A DNA stretch of 64,000 nt from Mycobacterium sp. Root265 (GTDB lineage: Bacteria > Actinomycetota > Actinomycetes > Mycobacteriales > Mycobacteriaceae): assembly GCF_001428895.1 (NCBI RefSeq), contig NZ_LMJA01000010.1, positions 41,339 through 105,338 on the forward strand, in the 5' to 3' direction. Every line of letters begins with the position of its first letter. Within the stretch, counting starts at the first letter, position 1. Positions 19,238 through 27,947 of the stretch are shown piece by piece. Below the pieces are notes generated by a model. The model was not told the DNA's origin. It ran no database searches and saw nothing but the letters and a program-made list of their open reading frames with translations. The position numbers and the translations under genes are program-made.

Positions 19238-20497
19238 CTAGGTGGTCTTGAGGATCGACGGCCCGCCCTCGACCCCACACGTACTGTCCGCCGGTGCGTC
19301 GTCGAACCGCTTCATGATCCAGTCCAGCGACACGATGGGGTCGAAATCACCGTGTCCCCGGCCGCCAGCGATGAAGGATGCCACGGTGTCGCCCATCTCG
19401 CAGGCTCTTCGCACCGCTTCGGTGGTCCACGCCACCGGGACCACGTCATCGGCGTCCCCGTGCACCACGAACATCGGCGCGCTGGCCGGGGCGCGGGGCA
19501 GACCGCTCATCTGATTGAGGTACCCGCGCAACGTGTCGAGGGCCTCGGGGGTCGCGGGGCGCAGATCCTCCGGCGGAATCTGCTCGGCCACCGCGAGCCG
19601 GTCCTCGGTGGCGTCGGTGGAACACCCGGCGAGCAGATCCCACTTCTCTTCGACCAGGCCGCGCCGGTAATCGTCCAGCTTGAAACCGGGATGCGCATTC
19701 TGCAACGACGACAGGATGAGCACCATGGCGATCCGCTGCTGCGGGGACAGGATGCCCTCGGCGGCCATATCCGCAAGACCGGTGATGTCGGCCGCGGGCG
19801 ACACGCTCACCGAGCCGATCAGCCGGGTGTCCTGCGCGCCGTAACCGGCGATCAATTCGTTGGCGGCCCAGGACGCCTGGCCGCCCTGGGACACCCCGAA
19901 GGCGACCCATCGCTCCGAGGAGTCCGGCACCAGCTTGCGGGCCGCACTGGCCGCGTCGACCATGTTGTAGCCGGCCGTGGTGGCATCCAGATAGGGGTGG
20001 TAGCTGTCGATGGTGCCCAGCCCCTGGTAGTCCGGCACCACCATGACGTAGCCGAGGGTGACCAGCGCGCGGACCGCCTCGGCCGCGCCCAGCAGGGTCG
20101 GTGACAGCGACGGCGCGCAGTCCGACAGCACGCCGGTGGTGCCGTGCCCGAACACGATGACGGGCCAGCCCCCCTCGGGCGGGGGGCCCGCCGGGGCGAA
20201 CACGCTGCCCGACACGACCTGAGAGCTGCCGTCGACCCCGGAGGTCGAGTTGTAGGTGATGCGGGCGGCGACGGAGGTGACCCGCAGCAGCCGGCGGTCG
20301 ATGGTGGGCAACCGGGTGGCGCTGACGAGCGCGCCCGGACCGGTGGCCGAATAGTCGGCGGGCAACTGGATTTCCGAGACCACCGCGGCCGACGGGCCGG
20401 GGTCGGGCTCCGAGCAGCCCGCGACCACCAGCGCGAGCGCCAGCAGCGAACTCGCCAGCGCCTTGCGGGTCGTCCTCGTCGAGATTGTGTGTGCCAT
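19238..20497 (-). CDS. Lipase-family lipoprotein (paralogue 3)
   Basis: A 419-residue predicted lipoprotein: signal peptide with lipobox LVVAGC near residue 28. The hydrolase domain has GHGTTGVLSDC, nucleophile elbow GVSQGG, acid HGDADDVVP and base GRGHGD. ATG with a strong AGGAG 6 nt upstream. It lies just after the Wzz-like gene (7 bp) and before the acyltransferase. Anchoring to the outer face of the membrane fits action on exported acylated material. Confidence 0.83.
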   Translation of the reverse strand: MAHTISTRTTRKALASSLLALALVVAGCSEPDPGPSAAVVSEIQLPADYSATGPGALVSATRLPTIDRRLLRVTSVAARITYNSTSGVDGSSQVVSGSVFAPAGPPPEGGWPVIVFGHGTTGVLSDCAPSLSPTLLGAAEAVRALVTLGYVMVVPDYQGLGTIDSYHPYLDATTAGYNMVDAASAARKLVPDSSERWVAFGVSQGGQASWAANELIAGYGAQDTRLIGSVSVSPAADITGLADMAAEGILSPQQRIAMVLILSSLQNAHPGFKLDDYRRGLVEEKWDLLAGCSTDATEDRLAVAEQIPPEDLRPATPEALDTLRGYLNQMSGLPRAPASAPMFVVHGDADDVVPVAWTTEAVRRACEMGDTVASFIAGGRGHGDFDPIVSLDWIMKRFDDAPADSTCGVEGGPSILKTT

Positions 20498-20504
20498 CGA
20501 GCTC

Positions 20505-21251
20505 CTAAGACCTGGGGGGCTCGCCGCTGGACGACGTGTACGAGTTGGCGACCTGGCGGAGTTGGCCGCCGGTCAGCACCTCATCACGGGCCAGTCCCAA
20601 CGCCAGCACCAGCACCAGGCTGAGGGCGAAGCCGACGCCGGTGGCCACCAGCAGCGTGTTCGTCATATCGGGTTGGACCTCGTGGGCGACGGTCGCCGGA
20701 TCGACGGCCACGAGTTCGGCCACCGGCCCGGTGTACTGGATCGGGTCGGTGGGTTTGGCCTCGACGTATTCCAGCTCGCCCGACATCTTCATCAGCACGG
20801 AGGCGAGCGTGTTGATGGTGTCGATGGTGGTCTGCGGATCGGTGCCCGTCACCCCCACCCGCAGCAGTGCCGACGATGGCCTGCCGAACCGCGACAAGCC
20901 GTAGGGCTCCCAGGTTGCGGTGACCTTGGCCGCGAGTTCGCTTGGCGTCAGCGGCAATCCGAGTTGTTCGATGGTCCGTTCGCTGATCACCGAGGACTGC
21001 GCCAGCGACACGTAGGTGGACATCCGGCTGTTGGCCCCGATGCCGCCGGCGTAGGCCGAATAGGTGCCGGGGTCACCGGCGACCTGCGCGAACAGCAGCA
21101 CCGACGCCGTGTAACTGCGTTCGGCGGTGAGCTTCTGGATGCCGAACGCCGCGGCGGGCGCCAGCAGCGTGGCCACCAGGATGATGACCCAGCCCCGGGC
21201 AGCGATCCTCAGGTAGTCCCGTGCCCGTGGCACGTCGACCGGCGCCCTCAA
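20505..21251 (-). CDS. Wzz-type chain-length determinant (no kinase domain)
   Basis: About 248 residues with a Wzz architecture: N-terminal DYLRIAARGWVII, first membrane helix, a periplasmic-type helical domain, and a second helix (LLVATGVGFALSLVLVLALGL) near residue 210. No kinase domain follows. Start is uncertain: TTG 21251 overlaps the preceding lipase stop (TTGA), and GTG 21233 (VPRARDYL) is also possible. It likely pairs with the Wzc-like protein encoded two genes upstream to set polymer length. Confidence 0.8.
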   Translation of the reverse strand: MRAPVDVPRARDYLRIAARGWVIILVATLLAPAAAFGIQKLTAERSYTASVLLFAQVAGDPGTYSAYAGGIGANSRMSTYVSLAQSSVISERTIEQLGLPLTPSELAAKVTATWEPYGLSRFGRPSSALLRVGVTGTDPQTTIDTINTLASVLMKMSGELEYVEAKPTDPIQYTGPVAELVAVDPATVAHEVQPDMTNTLLVATGVGFALSLVLVLALGLARDEVLTGGQLRQVANSYTSSSGEPPRS

Positions 21252-22498
21252 TTTCTGCTCAGGCAATCGTTGGGCGGCGGGTCGGCGCCGTCGAGGCGGT
21301 CCATCAGCCAGGGCAGGGTGAACCCGCTGTCCAGGTCGGCGTGGCCCTTGCCCGGGCCCTTGCGGATCTCGATGTAGCTGCCCATCGCGCAGGCCCGGTC
21401 CAGTGCCTTCTCGAACCACGTCTCGTCGACCAGCATGTCCTGGGTGCCGTAGCCGACGACCATCGGTGTGGTGTTGGGGGCTTGTGGCACAGCGATTTCC
21501 GCGAGCCGCTCACGCAACCAGACGACGTCCTCGTAGGTCGCAGGCCGCAGGTCCTCGTTGGTCATCAGCCCGCGCACCCTGGCGATGTCGTCGAAGTTGG
21601 GCGGGATGCAGTCCAGGAGTTGATCCCAGTTCTCGGCGGTGGTGCCGCGCCGGTAGTTGTCCAGATTCATCTCCGGGTTGAACCACTTCAGCGACTGCAG
21701 CGCGAACACGAGCGTCACCCGCTGATCGGCGGTCAGCGTGCCGTTCCAGGCGGCGTCGGCCAACCCGGACATGTCGGCGGCCGGCGCCATCGCGACGGTG
21801 CCGAGCAGATTGAGTCCCTGACCGTAGGTGGTGGCCTGTTCGGCGGCCGCCCAGACCGCCAGGCCGCCGGCGGAGTGACCGTAGGACAGCCAGCGGTCGC
21901 TGGTCTCGGCGCCGACCCGACGGGCGGCACGGACCGAGTCGATCACGTTGTAGCCGTAGGTCTTGGCGTTGAGGAACGGGTGCTGGTAGCCCTCGACCCC
22001 GGCACCCTGGAAGTCCGAGACGGTGACCAGGAAGCCGGACCGGACGAAGACCGACATCGTCCACGCGTTCAACGGCAGGCTGCCGTAGAGGCTGCTCGCG
22101 CATTTGTTCAGCACACCCTTGGTGCCCTGGCCGAAGGCCAGGATGGGCCAGCCGCCCTTGGGCGGGTCGCCCGGCGGGATCGCCACCGCACCCGAGACCT
22201 CGGTGGGCTGCCCGTCCACCCCGGAGGTGGATCGGTAGACCACGCGCATGTAGGTGGCGTCGTCCTGGTTGAGCAGTTCACTGCCGCTCATCGGTTCGAC
22301 GGACACCAGCGAGCCCGGCCCGTCGTCGTTCATATCCGGCGGTGGCAGCCGCGGTTTGCCGTCGAAGGGCGGGGTGAAGGTCTTGATCGCGACAGTGTCC
22401 GAGCCCGGAGGGGGCGCGGGGGCCTCCGCCGGTGCGCACGAGGTCACCAGCACGACGGTCACGAACAGGACCGCCGCACCACGAATCAGACTCGGCAC
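21248..22498 (-). CDS. Lipase-family lipoprotein (paralogue 4)
   Basis: About 416 residues from GTG 22498, four bases after the Wzc-like stop. The signal sequence (SLIRGAAVLFVTVVLV) ends in a TSC lipobox, so it is likely a lipoprotein. It shows GQGTKGVLNKC in place of GHGT, nucleophile elbow GHSAGG, acid GTQDMLVDE and base GKGHAD. It is physically locked between the Wzc-like and Wzz genes (overlap of 4 bp with Wzz), evidence that it works with the polymer export system. Confidence 0.82.
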   Translation of the reverse strand: MPSLIRGAAVLFVTVVLVTSCAPAEAPAPPPGSDTVAIKTFTPPFDGKPRLPPPDMNDDGPGSLVSVEPMSGSELLNQDDATYMRVVYRSTSGVDGQPTEVSGAVAIPPGDPPKGGWPILAFGQGTKGVLNKCASSLYGSLPLNAWTMSVFVRSGFLVTVSDFQGAGVEGYQHPFLNAKTYGYNVIDSVRAARRVGAETSDRWLSYGHSAGGLAVWAAAEQATTYGQGLNLLGTVAMAPAADMSGLADAAWNGTLTADQRVTLVFALQSLKWFNPEMNLDNYRRGTTAENWDQLLDCIPPNFDDIARVRGLMTNEDLRPATYEDVVWLRERLAEIAVPQAPNTTPMVVGYGTQDMLVDETWFEKALDRACAMGSYIEIRKGPGKGHADLDSGFTLPWLMDRLDGADPPPNDCLSRN

Positions 22499-22502
22499 GC
22501 CG

Positions 22503-23963
22503 TCATCCCGAGGTGTGCGATGAGGTCTGCGACCTCGCGGTGCGGCTGTCGGTTTCTTCCTCGGCAGCGGCCGCGGAGTTGCCGGAGGCGTGGGCACCGC
22601 CCTGGTGCTTGCGGTCCGAAGAGAGCTCACGACGGTGTCCCGGCTCGCAGGTGGCGACCACGCCGAGCACCGGTGCGTGCGCGGTCTGGAGCACCTTGAG
22701 CGCCTTGCGCAGCGCCGTGGTCTTGGTGTGGCCGAGCCGGCCGAGCACCAGTGCGCCGTCGCCGAGTGCGGCGGGCACGGCGCCGTCGGCGTACTTGGTG
22801 AGCGGCGGGGTGTCGATGATGACGTAGTCGAAGTGTCCGCGCAGCAGTTCCAGCACCCGCTGCACCCGCTGGTCGCCCCACAGCTCGCGACGCACCGAGG
22901 GCACCGGACCGGACGGCAGCAGCGCGAAACCGGACTGCGGCACCTCGATCAGTGACTCGGACAGGTCGTGCTGGCCGGCGAGCAGCGTGGTGAAGCCCTT
23001 CGTTCCGGCCTGCGTGACGGCCGCGGAGTCGAGCTGAAGCAGCTGCGGCAGTTCCGGATTCACCAGGTCACCGTCGACCAGGACCACCGAGTGGCCCGAC
23101 TCGGCGAACGCGACGGCCAGGTCGATGGCGGTCGAGGACCGGCCGTCCTGGGGGGACGGGCTGGTCACGGCGATCACCCGGGGGTGCTGGCCGGTGGCAT
23201 TGCGGGCGAACTGCACGTTGGTGCGCAGTTCGCGCAGGCGCTCGACGGCCAGGCCACCGGAGTCGATGTCGATGATGCCGTCGCGGCTCTGCTTGTCGGC
23301 CACCAGCGTGCCCAGCAGCGGGATACCGGTGACGTCCTCGATGCGCTCACGACGGCGCAGCTTGGAGTCGGACAGACCCAGCGCGATCGCCAACAGCACG
23401 CCGAGCACCAGACCGCCCACCGCACCGGCGGCCAGGCGGGTGGTCAGACCCATGGCGGCCACCTTGGTGCCATAGCTGGCGTCGTCGACGAGCACCGCGG
23501 CTGCCGCGGCCTCACCGCCACGGCGCGAGGTCTCCAGTTCGGCGGTCACATTCACCAGTTGGTCGGCGACGGCATTGGCGTAGCGCTGAGCGGCGGCCGG
23601 GTCGGGATCGGTGGCGGTGACGTCCAGCAACACGGTCTGCGGCAGCGGAACCGCGGTGATCTTGGCGCGCAGCTCATCGACGGTCAGCGGCGCCTTGAGC
23701 TGGTCGATGGCCCGGGCAGCGACCTGGTCGCTGGTGGCCAGACCGGCGTAGGAGAAGACGCGCTCCTGGGAGAACAGGTTGTTCTGGTAGGCGTCGCCCA
23801 CCGAGGTGCCGCTCTGGGTGGTGACGAACAGCCGTGTCGTCGATGAGTACTGCGGGGTCGAGAAGAGGGTGCTGGCATAACCCACCGCGACGCCGATCAG
23901 CGTCGCCAAGAGCACCACCCACCACAACCGGCGAAAAATTCGCAGGTAATCACCGATGGCCAA
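22503..23963 (-). CDS. Wzc-like Wzz + tyrosine-kinase-fold protein, atypical Walker A
   Basis: A 486-residue polysaccharide co-polymerase: GDYLRIFRRLWW, first helix, Wzz domain, second helix (about residue 185) and a cytoplasmic BY-kinase fold. The ATP site is unusual: the Walker A loop reads SPQDGRSST, with Arg275 where the catalytic Lys is expected; Walker A' (VDGDLVNPEL) and Walker B (VIIDTPPL) are recognisable. The C-terminal tail has no tyrosine cluster. TTG 23963 has GGAG 8 nt upstream; a longer TTG form starts at 23999. Confidence 0.85.
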   Translation of the reverse strand: MAIGDYLRIFRRLWWVVLLATLIGVAVGYASTLFSTPQYSSTTRLFVTTQSGTSVGDAYQNNLFSQERVFSYAGLATSDQVAARAIDQLKAPLTVDELRAKITAVPLPQTVLLDVTATDPDPAAAQRYANAVADQLVNVTAELETSRRGGEAAAAAVLVDDASYGTKVAAMGLTTRLAAGAVGGLVLGVLLAIALGLSDSKLRRRERIEDVTGIPLLGTLVADKQSRDGIIDIDSGGLAVERLRELRTNVQFARNATGQHPRVIAVTSPSPQDGRSSTAIDLAVAFAESGHSVVLVDGDLVNPELPQLLQLDSAAVTQAGTKGFTTLLAGQHDLSESLIEVPQSGFALLPSGPVPSVRRELWGDQRVQRVLELLRGHFDYVIIDTPPLTKYADGAVPAALGDGALVLGRLGHTKTTALRKALKVLQTAHAPVLGVVATCEPGHRRELSSDRKHQGGAHASGNSAAAAEEETDSRTARSQTSSHTSG

Positions 23964-24121
23964 GGGAGCACTCCATTCGCTCTTGGATCGCCACAACAAT
24001 GCAACGATAGCGTCAACAACAGTAGCTGCACACTTTGCCGAGCGCCCCTGTAGCGCGGCCAGCTAAGTCGATGCAAGGATAGTTAAATGCAACGACGGTG
24101 CGGTAAAGCCGTGAGGATCAT

Positions 24122-24149
24122 TCCGCAATGAAGACGAGTCCGCAATGAA
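24122..24149 (+). promoter_or_regulatory. Duplicated start region / leader mini-ORF before wzy-like gene
   Basis: The 11-mer TCCGCAATGAA occurs twice, 17 bp apart (24122-24132 and 24139-24149). The first ATG (24128) opens a six-codon frame (MKTSPQ) whose TGA overlaps the gene's ATG at 24145 (ATGA). A ribosome-site-like GAGGA (24113-24117) is correctly spaced for the first ATG, not the second. This could couple translation, or be a recent tandem duplication. Confidence 0.6.
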
Positions 24150-25641
24150 ACTCGGCGCGTCTACACGGCCCAACCTGCTGGTCGGAGCCGCGATCATCAT
24201 ATTGGTGCCCGTGATCGCCGGCACGGTGGCGCTCGGCGGCAAGGTCGGGGTGATGGCCGTCGGCGGGCTGATCGCACTGGCGGTCGGCGTCTATATCGGT
24301 CTTCGCCACCCGCTGTGGCTGTACTGGGGTATGGCGATCGCCGTCGGCATGCTGCCCTTCGGCTACTTCCCCGGCGTGCACCTTCCGCTGTATCTCCCGT
24401 TCGCCGGCGGCGCGCTGGTGGCGGCTCTGGTCCATCCCAACGCCGCCAAACGCTTCCCCGTCCTGGGCAGCACACTGGCCAAGAGCGTGCTGGTGCTGGT
24501 GGTCATTTCCGGGGTGTCGATGGTGCTCACATTCAGCTCCATCGTGAACATCCTCGATTACACCAAGTGGGCCATCGCCACGGGCGCTTTCTTCGCGCTG
24601 CTCGCGCTGCCGCGGGAGCATCTGGCCAAGTTCGGCCGCATCTTCGTCTATGCGGCCAGCTTCAATGCGCTGATCGGTATCGGGTCAATTGTGCTCGGCT
24701 CCAATCAGATACTGCTGCAGCCATTCCGGATCTTCGGCTATGCGGTGGCCAATACCGAACGTTTCTTCTTCACCGGTGGCACCTCGAATCTGCCACGCAC
24801 CGACCGATTCCAGGTTGCCGCCGACAGCCAGGCGTTCAGCCGGCTCGGCGGGCTGTGGCTGGACCCCAACGCCGCCGGTATCGGTCTGGTCATCTCGTTC
24901 GTGATCGCCATGATCGTCTTCGCCGGTTGGCGGCGCGTGGTGATCGCCGCGATCCTCGGTTCGGCCATCGCGCTGACGCTGAGCCGCTCGGCCATCGTCA
25001 GCGTATTGGTCGGTGTCGTACTGGTTTTCGTGTTCCACCCGATGCGTTCACGCGATCGCCAGATCCTGGTCGGCACGCTGACGCTGGCCTTCATCGGCGC
25101 CTTCATGGTGCCCTCGGTGCGTACCCGCCTGATGGGCACGCTCAGCTCCAATGACGCCGGCGCCACCGACCGGGTGGACTCGATCCGGGAGTTCCCCGGA
25201 CGCATGGACGGGCACTGGCTGTTCGGTTGGGGTTGGTCGCAGCGCGAGTTCAAGGATGGTGCGTACGCCTTCATCGAGAACTTCGTGTCCAATGCCCCGT
25301 TGATCGCGATTCACCGCGGCGGCATCTTCGTCGGTGCGGCGTTTCTGGCGGTCGTCGTGATCGGGTGCGTAATTGGTTACCGGTTGTTGCGATCGAATTC
25401 GCTACCGGGCGCACTTTATGGCGGCGTATTCATCGGATTCTCGATCGTTGCTCTGAATCTCGATCACCCCGTGGTGGTCATCCCGCAGATCGTGTTTCTG
25501 TACACCATTTTCCTGACATTTCTGGCCTACGCCGATCAACTCCGGCGCGAGGACAAAGAGCGCGCCGCGCTGGAGACGCGCATCGCCGAGGCCACCAGGT
25601 CCGTGCCGACGGCGGCACCGGTCAGCGCCGGACGCCACTAA
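24145..25641 (+). CDS. O-antigen polymerase/ligase-like membrane protein (Wzy-like)
   Basis: A 498-residue polytopic membrane protein with about 11-12 helices and a larger extracytoplasmic loop near residues 330-400 (DSIREFPGRMDGHWLFGWGW), as in O-antigen ligase/polymerase (Wzy/WaaL) proteins. In a Wzx/Wzy pathway it joins flipped repeat units. It is divergent from the Wzc-like gene across about 180 bp, and its 3' end overlaps the convergent GT4 gene by 4 bp. Confidence 0.85.
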   Translation: MKLGASTRPNLLVGAAIIILVPVIAGTVALGGKVGVMAVGGLIALAVGVYIGLRHPLWLYWGMAIAVGMLPFGYFPGVHLPLYLPFAGGALVAALVHPNAAKRFPVLGSTLAKSVLVLVVISGVSMVLTFSSIVNILDYTKWAIATGAFFALLALPREHLAKFGRIFVYAASFNALIGIGSIVLGSNQILLQPFRIFGYAVANTERFFFTGGTSNLPRTDRFQVAADSQAFSRLGGLWLDPNAAGIGLVISFVIAMIVFAGWRRVVIAAILGSAIALTLSRSAIVSVLVGVVLVFVFHPMRSRDRQILVGTLTLAFIGAFMVPSVRTRLMGTLSSNDAGATDRVDSIREFPGRMDGHWLFGWGWSQREFKDGAYAFIENFVSNAPLIAIHRGGIFVGAAFLAVVVIGCVIGYRLLRSNSLPGALYGGVFIGFSIVALNLDHPVVVIPQIVFLYTIFLTFLAYADQLRREDKERAALETRIAEATRSVPTAAPVSAGRH

Positions 25642-26765
25642 CCGGTCAGCAGCGCCTCGACCGCACGGTGGGGCCGTCGCTCCTGCCAATACCGGCTGTT
25701 CAGCGCGTACAGCCGGTCCCCAGCCGCGGTGGCGGCCTGCACATCCAGCAGCAGCCGGCGGCACTCGGCGACGAAGTCGGCGTCCTCGTCGTGGACGCCG
25801 AGTTCCAACAGATCGCCCAGCGAGCCGACGGCGGGGGTGGTGCCCACCACGGGCAGCCCCATCCGGGCCGCGTCGAGGATCTTCACCCGCACCCCGCCAC
25901 CGGTGCTGATCGGCGCGATCATGGCCCGGCAGGTCCCCAGGAAACCGACCAGGTCGTCGACGAAACCGAGGTCGCGCACACCGTCGGGATACTGCGGTGC
26001 CTTGGCTTTCGAGTGTCGGGCGCCGATGACGCAGAGTTCGGCGCCGGCGATGCCCGCCGAGATCTGCGGCCACAGCCGCAGCGCGGTCAGGAACGCCTCC
26101 TGATTCGGCGCCCAGTCCCTGGTCCCCATCAGGACCAGCCGGCGCGGGGTGGCCGCCACCTCGACCTGGGCGGCCGGCGGCAGCGTCAGATCCAGCCAGC
26201 GCGCGGACGGAACACCGTTGGCGCGGTAGAACTCCGCCTCCTCGGCGTCGTAGGTGCCCACCGCGTCGGCAGCGCGGGCCACCCGCAGTTCGTCGCGCAC
26301 CAACCTGCCCACCTGCAGGCGCCCCAACACTCCCCGGGTGGCCCGCCAGACCAGGGATTCGCTGACATGGGTGTTGACCACGAACCGCGCGTTGCCGCGC
26401 CGTTCGCTGCGCAGGAACGATTCGGCCATGTAGCTGTGCTCGGCGACGAACACGTCGGCCGGTGACGCGGAGATCGCGGCGACCAGTTCGTCGTTGTCGA
26501 ACCGGGCGTGCGCGAGGCTGCGCCCGCTGCGCGCGGTGTCCTTCAGCAACCGCAGCGGCTGCACACCGGACTTGGCCACCCGCTGCACGACGGCGCCGCC
26601 CTCGACCAGATCGGCGGTGGTGCGGCCCGGCGGCTGATGCGACAGACAGATGACCGACACCTCGTGGGAATCCGAGGCCAGCCGCATCACCAGCCGGGAC
26701 AGCTCCACATCCCCGCCGTGCTCGACGACCGGATCCTTCGACAGCAGGAACGTCGCCCTGGTCAT
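25638..26765 (-). CDS. GT4 glycosyltransferase (cluster GT 1)
   Basis: A 375-residue group 1 glycosyltransferase of GT-B fold. The N-terminal domain shows VEHGGDVELSRLVMRLA; the C-terminal nucleotide-sugar domain shows RLVLMGTRDWAPNQEA, DDLVGFLGTCRAMIAPISTGGGVRVKILDA and GLPVVGTT. It probably adds one sugar of the repeat unit at the inner membrane face. Its stop overlaps the wzy-like stop region; its ATG overlaps the upstream Wzx-like stop (26762-26765). Confidence 0.88.
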   Translation of the reverse strand: MTRATFLLSKDPVVEHGGDVELSRLVMRLASDSHEVSVICLSHQPPGRTTADLVEGGAVVQRVAKSGVQPLRLLKDTARSGRSLAHARFDNDELVAAISASPADVFVAEHSYMAESFLRSERRGNARFVVNTHVSESLVWRATRGVLGRLQVGRLVRDELRVARAADAVGTYDAEEAEFYRANGVPSARWLDLTLPPAAQVEVAATPRRLVLMGTRDWAPNQEAFLTALRLWPQISAGIAGAELCVIGARHSKAKAPQYPDGVRDLGFVDDLVGFLGTCRAMIAPISTGGGVRVKILDAARMGLPVVGTTPAVGSLGDLLELGVHDEDADFVAECRRLLLDVQAATAAGDRLYALNSRYWQERRPHRAVEALLTG

Positions 26766-27943
26766 TCCGGCGCCTTTCTGGCAGGGGGTTTGCGGTAGAG
26801 GACATAGGCGTAGATGCCCAGCAGCAGCGCGTCGGCGATCACCGTCGCGATGGCGGCCCCCACGGCGCCCGCCACCGCGAGCAGTGCGACCAGCCCCAGC
26901 TTGACCGGCAGCAGGCTGATGTTGGCCACCAGCCGGGTCGTGTCGCGACGTTGCAGGTAGAGCACCGCCTGGAACACCGAGGTGACGGTCCGCATGCCGC
27001 AGAACAAGCTCATGATGATCATCGCGACCGCGAGTTGCTGTGGCGCGGGGGTGAACAGCATGACCACACCGACGATCAGGACCAGCAGCCAGGCGACGCC
27101 GCCCAGGATCAGGGTGCTCTTCAGCGGCGGCCCGGCGGCCAGCTGCCCGTCACCCTCGCGCAGGGAGCGGTTGTAGGACATGCCGAAGGACTGCCCGACG
27201 GCGACGATCGCGATGGTCACGGTGACCGTCAGCGCGTAGTACCCGACGATGGTGTCGTTGGTCAGCCAGCCCAGCAGCAGCACATCGCCCTGCAGGTAGG
27301 CGGCCAGGCCCAGCATCTCGCCGACCAGGATGGCGATCAGTTTGGGCGGACCGGGCATACCGGGGCGGGGCCCCAGCACCGAGAAGCCGACGACGACGGC
27401 GATCACCACATAGGGCGCCACCAGGAACAGGCTGGCGACCTGCAGGGTGGGGTCGTCGACGAGGAAAACGTATGCGGCAGCACACATCACGCTGACGACC
27501 TGGCGGATGGTGTCGAGTTGCGCGACCCGTTGCGGCTGCCCGTCGCGTGCCCAGTGGCTCTGGTAGGCCTTCATGATGATCTCGCCGCCGGCCACGAACA
27601 GCCCGAACCAGGCGATGTAGCTGACCTCGACCAGAGCCGCCCCGGCCACCATCAGGGTCAGGCCGAGCAGATACCGGGTGGCCCGTTCGGCGAGGAACCG
27701 CTCCTCGGATTCCCGTACCGCGCGCACCGCGAACGGGTTGTCCAGCGGTGGGCCGATCAGTGAGAAGGCGGCATACGCCATGCCGTACTGGCCGTAGTCG
27801 GCGATCCCGAGCTGGGCGATGATGATCACCGTCCACAGCAGGCCGACGCCGCGGCCGCCGTAGAGCCAGAACACCGCCCACAGCGTGCGCACCAGATGAT
27901 GCGAGGTGGGCGCGGGCGCCACCGGCTCGATCGGTTCGGTCAC
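26762..27943 (-). CDS. Wzx-like polysaccharide flippase (MOP superfamily)
   Basis: A 393-residue protein with about 10-12 hydrophobic helices, resembling oligosaccharide flippases. N-terminal VRTLWAVFWLYGGRGVGLLW and YGMAYAAFSLIGPPLDNP fit the first helix pair. It would flip lipid-linked repeat units to the outer face for the Wzy-like enzyme. GTG 27943 is used: it lies four bases after the upstream GT stop, and the longer open frame to 28138 is antisense-like Pro/Arg-rich sequence. Confidence 0.85.
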   Translation of the reverse strand: MTEPIEPVAPAPTSHHLVRTLWAVFWLYGGRGVGLLWTVIIIAQLGIADYGQYGMAYAAFSLIGPPLDNPFAVRAVRESEERFLAERATRYLLGLTLMVAGAALVEVSYIAWFGLFVAGGEIIMKAYQSHWARDGQPQRVAQLDTIRQVVSVMCAAAYVFLVDDPTLQVASLFLVAPYVVIAVVVGFSVLGPRPGMPGPPKLIAILVGEMLGLAAYLQGDVLLLGWLTNDTIVGYYALTVTVTIAIVAVGQSFGMSYNRSLREGDGQLAAGPPLKSTLILGGVAWLLVLIVGVVMLFTPAPQQLAVAMIIMSLFCGMRTVTSVFQAVLYLQRRDTTRLVANISLLPVKLGLVALLAVAGAVGAAIATVIADALLLGIYAYVLYRKPPARKAPE

Positions 27944-27947
27944 CCGT

